Positions 48,997 through 50,824 of a stretch of DNA of 50,824 nucleotides are shown here, one piece after another. The position numbers and the translations under genes were made by a program. This stretch comes from Zhenhengia yiwuensis (GTDB taxonomy: Bacteria; Bacillota; Clostridia; Lachnospirales; Cellulosilyticaceae), in NCBI RefSeq assembly GCF_014384995.1, contig NZ_JACRSY010000026.1:1-50824 (forward strand), in the 5' to 3' direction. The notes beneath the pieces are model-generated. The model was given only the letters and a program-made list of their open reading frames with translations. It did not search any database and was not told the DNA's origin. Each line of letters opens with the position of its first letter. Position 1 is the first letter of the stretch.

Positions 48997-50343
48997 TTAA
49001 ATTTCTCTTTTAAACCATTCCTTTCTGCTAACCTTAGTTTGCTCACCATTCTTCATATTTTTTATAATCAATTGTCCTTTTTCTACTTCATCTTCACCTA
49101 TTATAATAACTGTGCTTATCTCTTTTGCATCTGCATAACTTAATTGTTTTTTAAGAGGGTCTTTATTCAAATAAATCTCCGACTTAATGTCTTGTCTCTG
49201 TAATGCCTGATTTACTTTAATACATTCTTTTAATGTATTACCAATAGGACTAATAAGATAATCTAACGTATCTTCTAAAGTATAGCTTCCCACAAATCCT
49301 ATTTCCTTAAGTACAAAAAATAACCTTGTGATTCCTATAGATATGCCTACTCCGGGTATTTTCATATCTGTATAAAGTTCAGCCAAATTATCATATCGCC
49401 CACCTGAACAAATAGATCCATAATTTTCGTTTCTTTCAATAACTGTCTCAAAAACAGTTCCTGTATAGTAATCAAGACCTCTAATAATCTTTAATTCAAC
49501 TCTAAGATTTTGCTCATTTACACCAAGTAATCTTACTGTATTTATGACTTCTTCTAATTCCTCTATACCTATCCTCATTTTAAAATAACCCATCTGCTCT
49601 TGATCACTATTAAACTGTTCTCCTAGTTTCTGATTAAAAGCTTTCATCTGTTTAATGACATCATCTACCCTCCCTTGAATCTCTAACAGTTCCCCAATAT
49701 ATATGGTCTTGCATGCTCCAACTAATTCCTCTATCTCTTTGATACAATTTTCTTTACCAATCTTATCATATTTATCAATAAGCCCCATAACCTCTTGTTG
49801 CTCTGCTATTCCTAGCATTTCTAGTAATCCTGATAAAATTTTTCTGTTACTTATCTGAAATCTATAATCTTTTAAACCAATACTTTCAAATGCCTGTGCT
49901 GCTAAACTTATAACAAATGCATCATTTGTAATATCTAACTTTCTAGGACTCACAATATCTATATCGAGCTGATAAAATTCACGGTATCTCCCCTTCTGAT
50001 TACGTTCTCCACGATAAACCTTTCCAAATTGATAGCGCTTAAAAGGAAAAACTAATTCATTCATGTGTTGTACGACATAACGTACAAAAGGTACCGTTAA
50101 GTCAAATCTTAATGCCTGTTTATTTTTTTCTTTATCAATTCTATAAACTTGCTTCTCTGTTTCTCCCGCAGATTTAGCAAGTAATATTTCTTCTTTCTCT
50201 ATAATGGGTGTATCCATAGGCATACAACCATTTTGTTCATAAACTTTACTCATTTTACTTACTATATCATTAAAGATAAGCTGTTCCTTTGTTGATAATT
50301 CCATAAATCCTGGTAAGATTGATGGTTTAATTTTCTTTGTCAT
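48997..50343 (-). CDS. hisS: Histidyl-tRNA synthetase
   Basis: This 448-residue class II synthetase charges tRNA-His. Motif 2 is GKVYRGERNQKGRYREFYQL (residues 108-127), the histidine signatures are RGLDYYTGTVFE (288-299) and GSICSGGRYDNL, motif 3 is GVGISIGITRL, and an anticodon-binding domain covers about 355-448. The C-terminal domain and catalytic motifs argue against HisZ. The motif 2 wording (VYRGERNQKGRYREFYQLDID) is closer to the eukaryote/mitochondrion-like HisRS branch than to standard bacterial HisRS, so it may be a second or transferred copy. The true start is ATG 50343 after AAAGGAG. The longer frame runs into the leader terminator. It is controlled by a His-codon attenuator upstream. 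Confidence 0.92.
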   Translation of the reverse strand: MTKKIKPSILPGFMELSTKEQLIFNDIVSKMSKVYEQNGCMPMDTPIIEKEEILLAKSAGETEKQVYRIDKEKNKQALRFDLTVPFVRYVVQHMNELVFPFKRYQFGKVYRGERNQKGRYREFYQLDIDIVSPRKLDITNDAFVISLAAQAFESIGLKDYRFQISNRKILSGLLEMLGIAEQQEVMGLIDKYDKIGKENCIKEIEELVGACKTIYIGELLEIQGRVDDVIKQMKAFNQKLGEQFNSDQEQMGYFKMRIGIEELEEVINTVRLLGVNEQNLRVELKIIRGLDYYTGTVFETVIERNENYGSICSGGRYDNLAELYTDMKIPGVGISIGITRLFFVLKEIGFVGSYTLEDTLDYLISPIGNTLKECIKVNQALQRQDIKSEIYLNKDPLKKQLSYADAKEISTVIIIGEDEVEKGQLIIKNMKNGEQTKVSRKEWFKREI

Positions 50344-50371
50344 ACTAATCTCTCCTTTGAATTGGGGTAAT

Positions 50372-50404
50372 AAAAAATGCACATAGGCTTTATACCTACA
50401 TGCA
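50372..50404 (-). terminator. Attenuator terminator in the hisS leader
   Basis: On the minus strand TGCATGTAGG (50395-50404) pairs with CCTATGTGCA (50378-50387), a 10-bp stem including two G-U pairs, then TTTTTT, 29 bases before the hisS ATG. It would stop transcription unless its 5' arm is taken by the antiterminator. Confidence 0.8.
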
Positions 50405-50569
50405 TTGATTCTCCCTTAAAAGAGAGCCTTGAATTATGAATTCAAATCATCACAGTAGATACAAGCCTAACGTCAAATAGACTTGTATCTACCAATCAAA
50501 TTGGTGACCCAAGCCCTACTTGTGATGATGATGTAATTGAACTATTAGCGTTAATTGTTCTGAACTCAT
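50401..50569 (-). promoter_or_regulatory. Histidine attenuator leader of hisS
   Basis: On the minus strand, in order: the His codon block (ATCATCACA, 50521-50529), hairpin CCAAT/ATTGG, a perfect 11-bp hairpin GTAGATACAAG/CTTGTATCTAC (50455-50491 region), segment TGTGATGATT (50445-50454), two small hairpins, then AATCAATGCA (50401-50410) at the foot of the terminator. TGTGATGAT can pair either with the His codons (9 bp perfect, terminator free to form) or with AATCAATGCA (9 of 10, two wobbles, blocking the terminator). A ribosome stalled on His codons would favour the second. No T-box sequence is present. Confidence 0.78.
50516..50569 (-). CDS. hisS leader peptide with four consecutive His codons
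   Basis: A 17-residue ORF, MSSEQLTLIVQLHHHHK, starts at ATG 50569 four bases after GGAGGG (50574-50579). It reads CAT CAT CAT CAC just before AAG TAG. Four adjacent His codons in a translated leader in front of a histidyl-tRNA synthetase are the hallmark of ribosome-mediated attenuation. Confidence 0.82.
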   Translation of the reverse strand: MSSEQLTLIVQLHHHHK

Positions 50570-50596
50570 AATTCCCTCCGTATCTTATTTTGGATT

Positions 50597-50625
50597 ATTG
50601 TACTCTATTTACATATATTTTTCAA
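50597..50625 (-). promoter_or_regulatory. Promoter of the hisS leader
   Basis: On the minus strand TTGAAA (50620-50625), a 17-base spacer and TACAAT (50597-50602) form a good sigma-A promoter. The predicted start near 50590 gives a leader of about 245 bases. Confidence 0.75.
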
Positions 50626-50737
50626 TCCCAAAGTTAGAATACTACCAACATTTGTATAAACAATCGTATCTTTATGCAAATGTCGCATATTTAATTAGCA
50701 TAATTGTAAGCGATTAATTAGAATGTGTCCAAAAATA

Positions 50738-50785
50738 AAAATCGTACAATTAGAGTTGGAGCATTTCACTCTAGTTGTACGATTT
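50738..50785 (-). terminator. Terminator of a gene beyond the right edge
   Basis: AAATCGTACAATTAGAGT (50739-50756) pairs with ACTCTAGTTGTACGATTT (50768-50785), one mismatch, and TTTATTTTT follows on the minus strand. All three minus-strand frames of the last 35-40 bases are open to a nearby stop, so an incoming gene end is possible but cannot be identified. Confidence 0.7.
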
Positions 50786-50824
50786 ATTATTTGCAGTTAT
50801 TTTGAATCTCTGGTGCCCAAGGCA

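Noticed and set aside
48997..50343. HisZ (regulatory subunit of ATP phosphoribosyltransferase)
   Set aside because: The protein keeps synthetase motifs and a full anticodon-binding domain that HisZ lacks, and no hisG is adjacent.
50401..50600. T-box riboswitch in front of hisS
   Set aside because: No AGGGTGG T-box sequence or specifier stem is found. The leader peptide with His codons and competing hairpins explains the region better.
50700..50824. Insertion sequence end at the right edge
   Set aside because: A terminator-like inverted repeat is present, but no transposase motif or target duplication can be seen in the few bases available.

Overview
The window is AT-rich, tightly packed chromosomal DNA from a low-GC Firmicute. 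It has clostridial-style AAGGAGG ribosome binding sites, frequent GTG and TTG starts, perfect-stem terminators, lipoprotein transport genes, a cyclic-di-GMP-I riboswitch and an SLH-domain remnant. The closest guess is an anaerobic clostridium of the Lachnospirales, Cellulosilyticum-like. That is inference from gene style, not from a marker gene. Most genes are on the minus strand. I see no phage, CRISPR array, origin or intact insertion sequence.

Layout. 1-1160: three terminator hairpins and an endonuclease/exonuclease/phosphatase-family hydrolase. 1164-10206: a nucleoside salvage island made of a BMP/Nup-type nucleoside ABC importer and a nucleoside hydrolase, divergent from a ribokinase-type kinase, with matching AACGTT-centred operators just downstream of both promoters. 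A two-domain ADP-ribosylglycohydrolase-like protein follows. 10332-14220: a two-component system with a small membrane protein, then an amidohydrolase with a small partner gene. 14221-15240: decayed DNA with a frameshifted zinc-ribbon gene, next to tRNA-Gly(CCC). 15437-16883: small or secreted proteins of unknown role.

16988-23820: a second N-glycoside-type operon, read leftwards. It holds a GntR/UTRA regulator, a HAD phosphatase, a CUT1 sugar ABC importer without its own ATPase, a second nucleoside hydrolase lacking the usual active-site histidines, a xylose-isomerase-like protein and a 29-codon ORF. Two identical TGGCATGCCA palindromes lie in its leader. 23951-27009: an MFS/OPA-type transporter, an RpiR-type regulator and a metallophosphoesterase broken by two frameshifts. 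27250-35560: an XRE regulator, a cyclophilin lipoprotein, a CydDC-like ABC exporter pair with a DUF454 protein, a DegV protein and an Ntn-type amide hydrolase.

35561-36448 has no gene but looks like a structured RNA locus bounded by hairpins. 36449-45764 holds a GltS symporter, a secreted DUF4353-type carbohydrate-binding protein cut off inside its first SLH motif, an acetyltransferase, a large YhgE/Pip protein, a TPR protein and a 5'-truncated VWA-like gene. 45935-47105 is a c-di-GMP riboswitch controlling a secreted protein with an internal duplication. 47106-50824 has a row of hairpins, a DUF2812 membrane protein, and a histidyl-tRNA synthetase whose leader encodes a peptide with four consecutive His codons followed by mutually exclusive hairpins and a terminator. 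That is a classical ribosome-mediated attenuator rather than a T-box.

The most interesting items are the His attenuator, the unassigned RNA locus at 35.9-36.4 kb, the c-di-GMP-controlled secreted protein, and the two unlike nucleoside-hydrolase operons.
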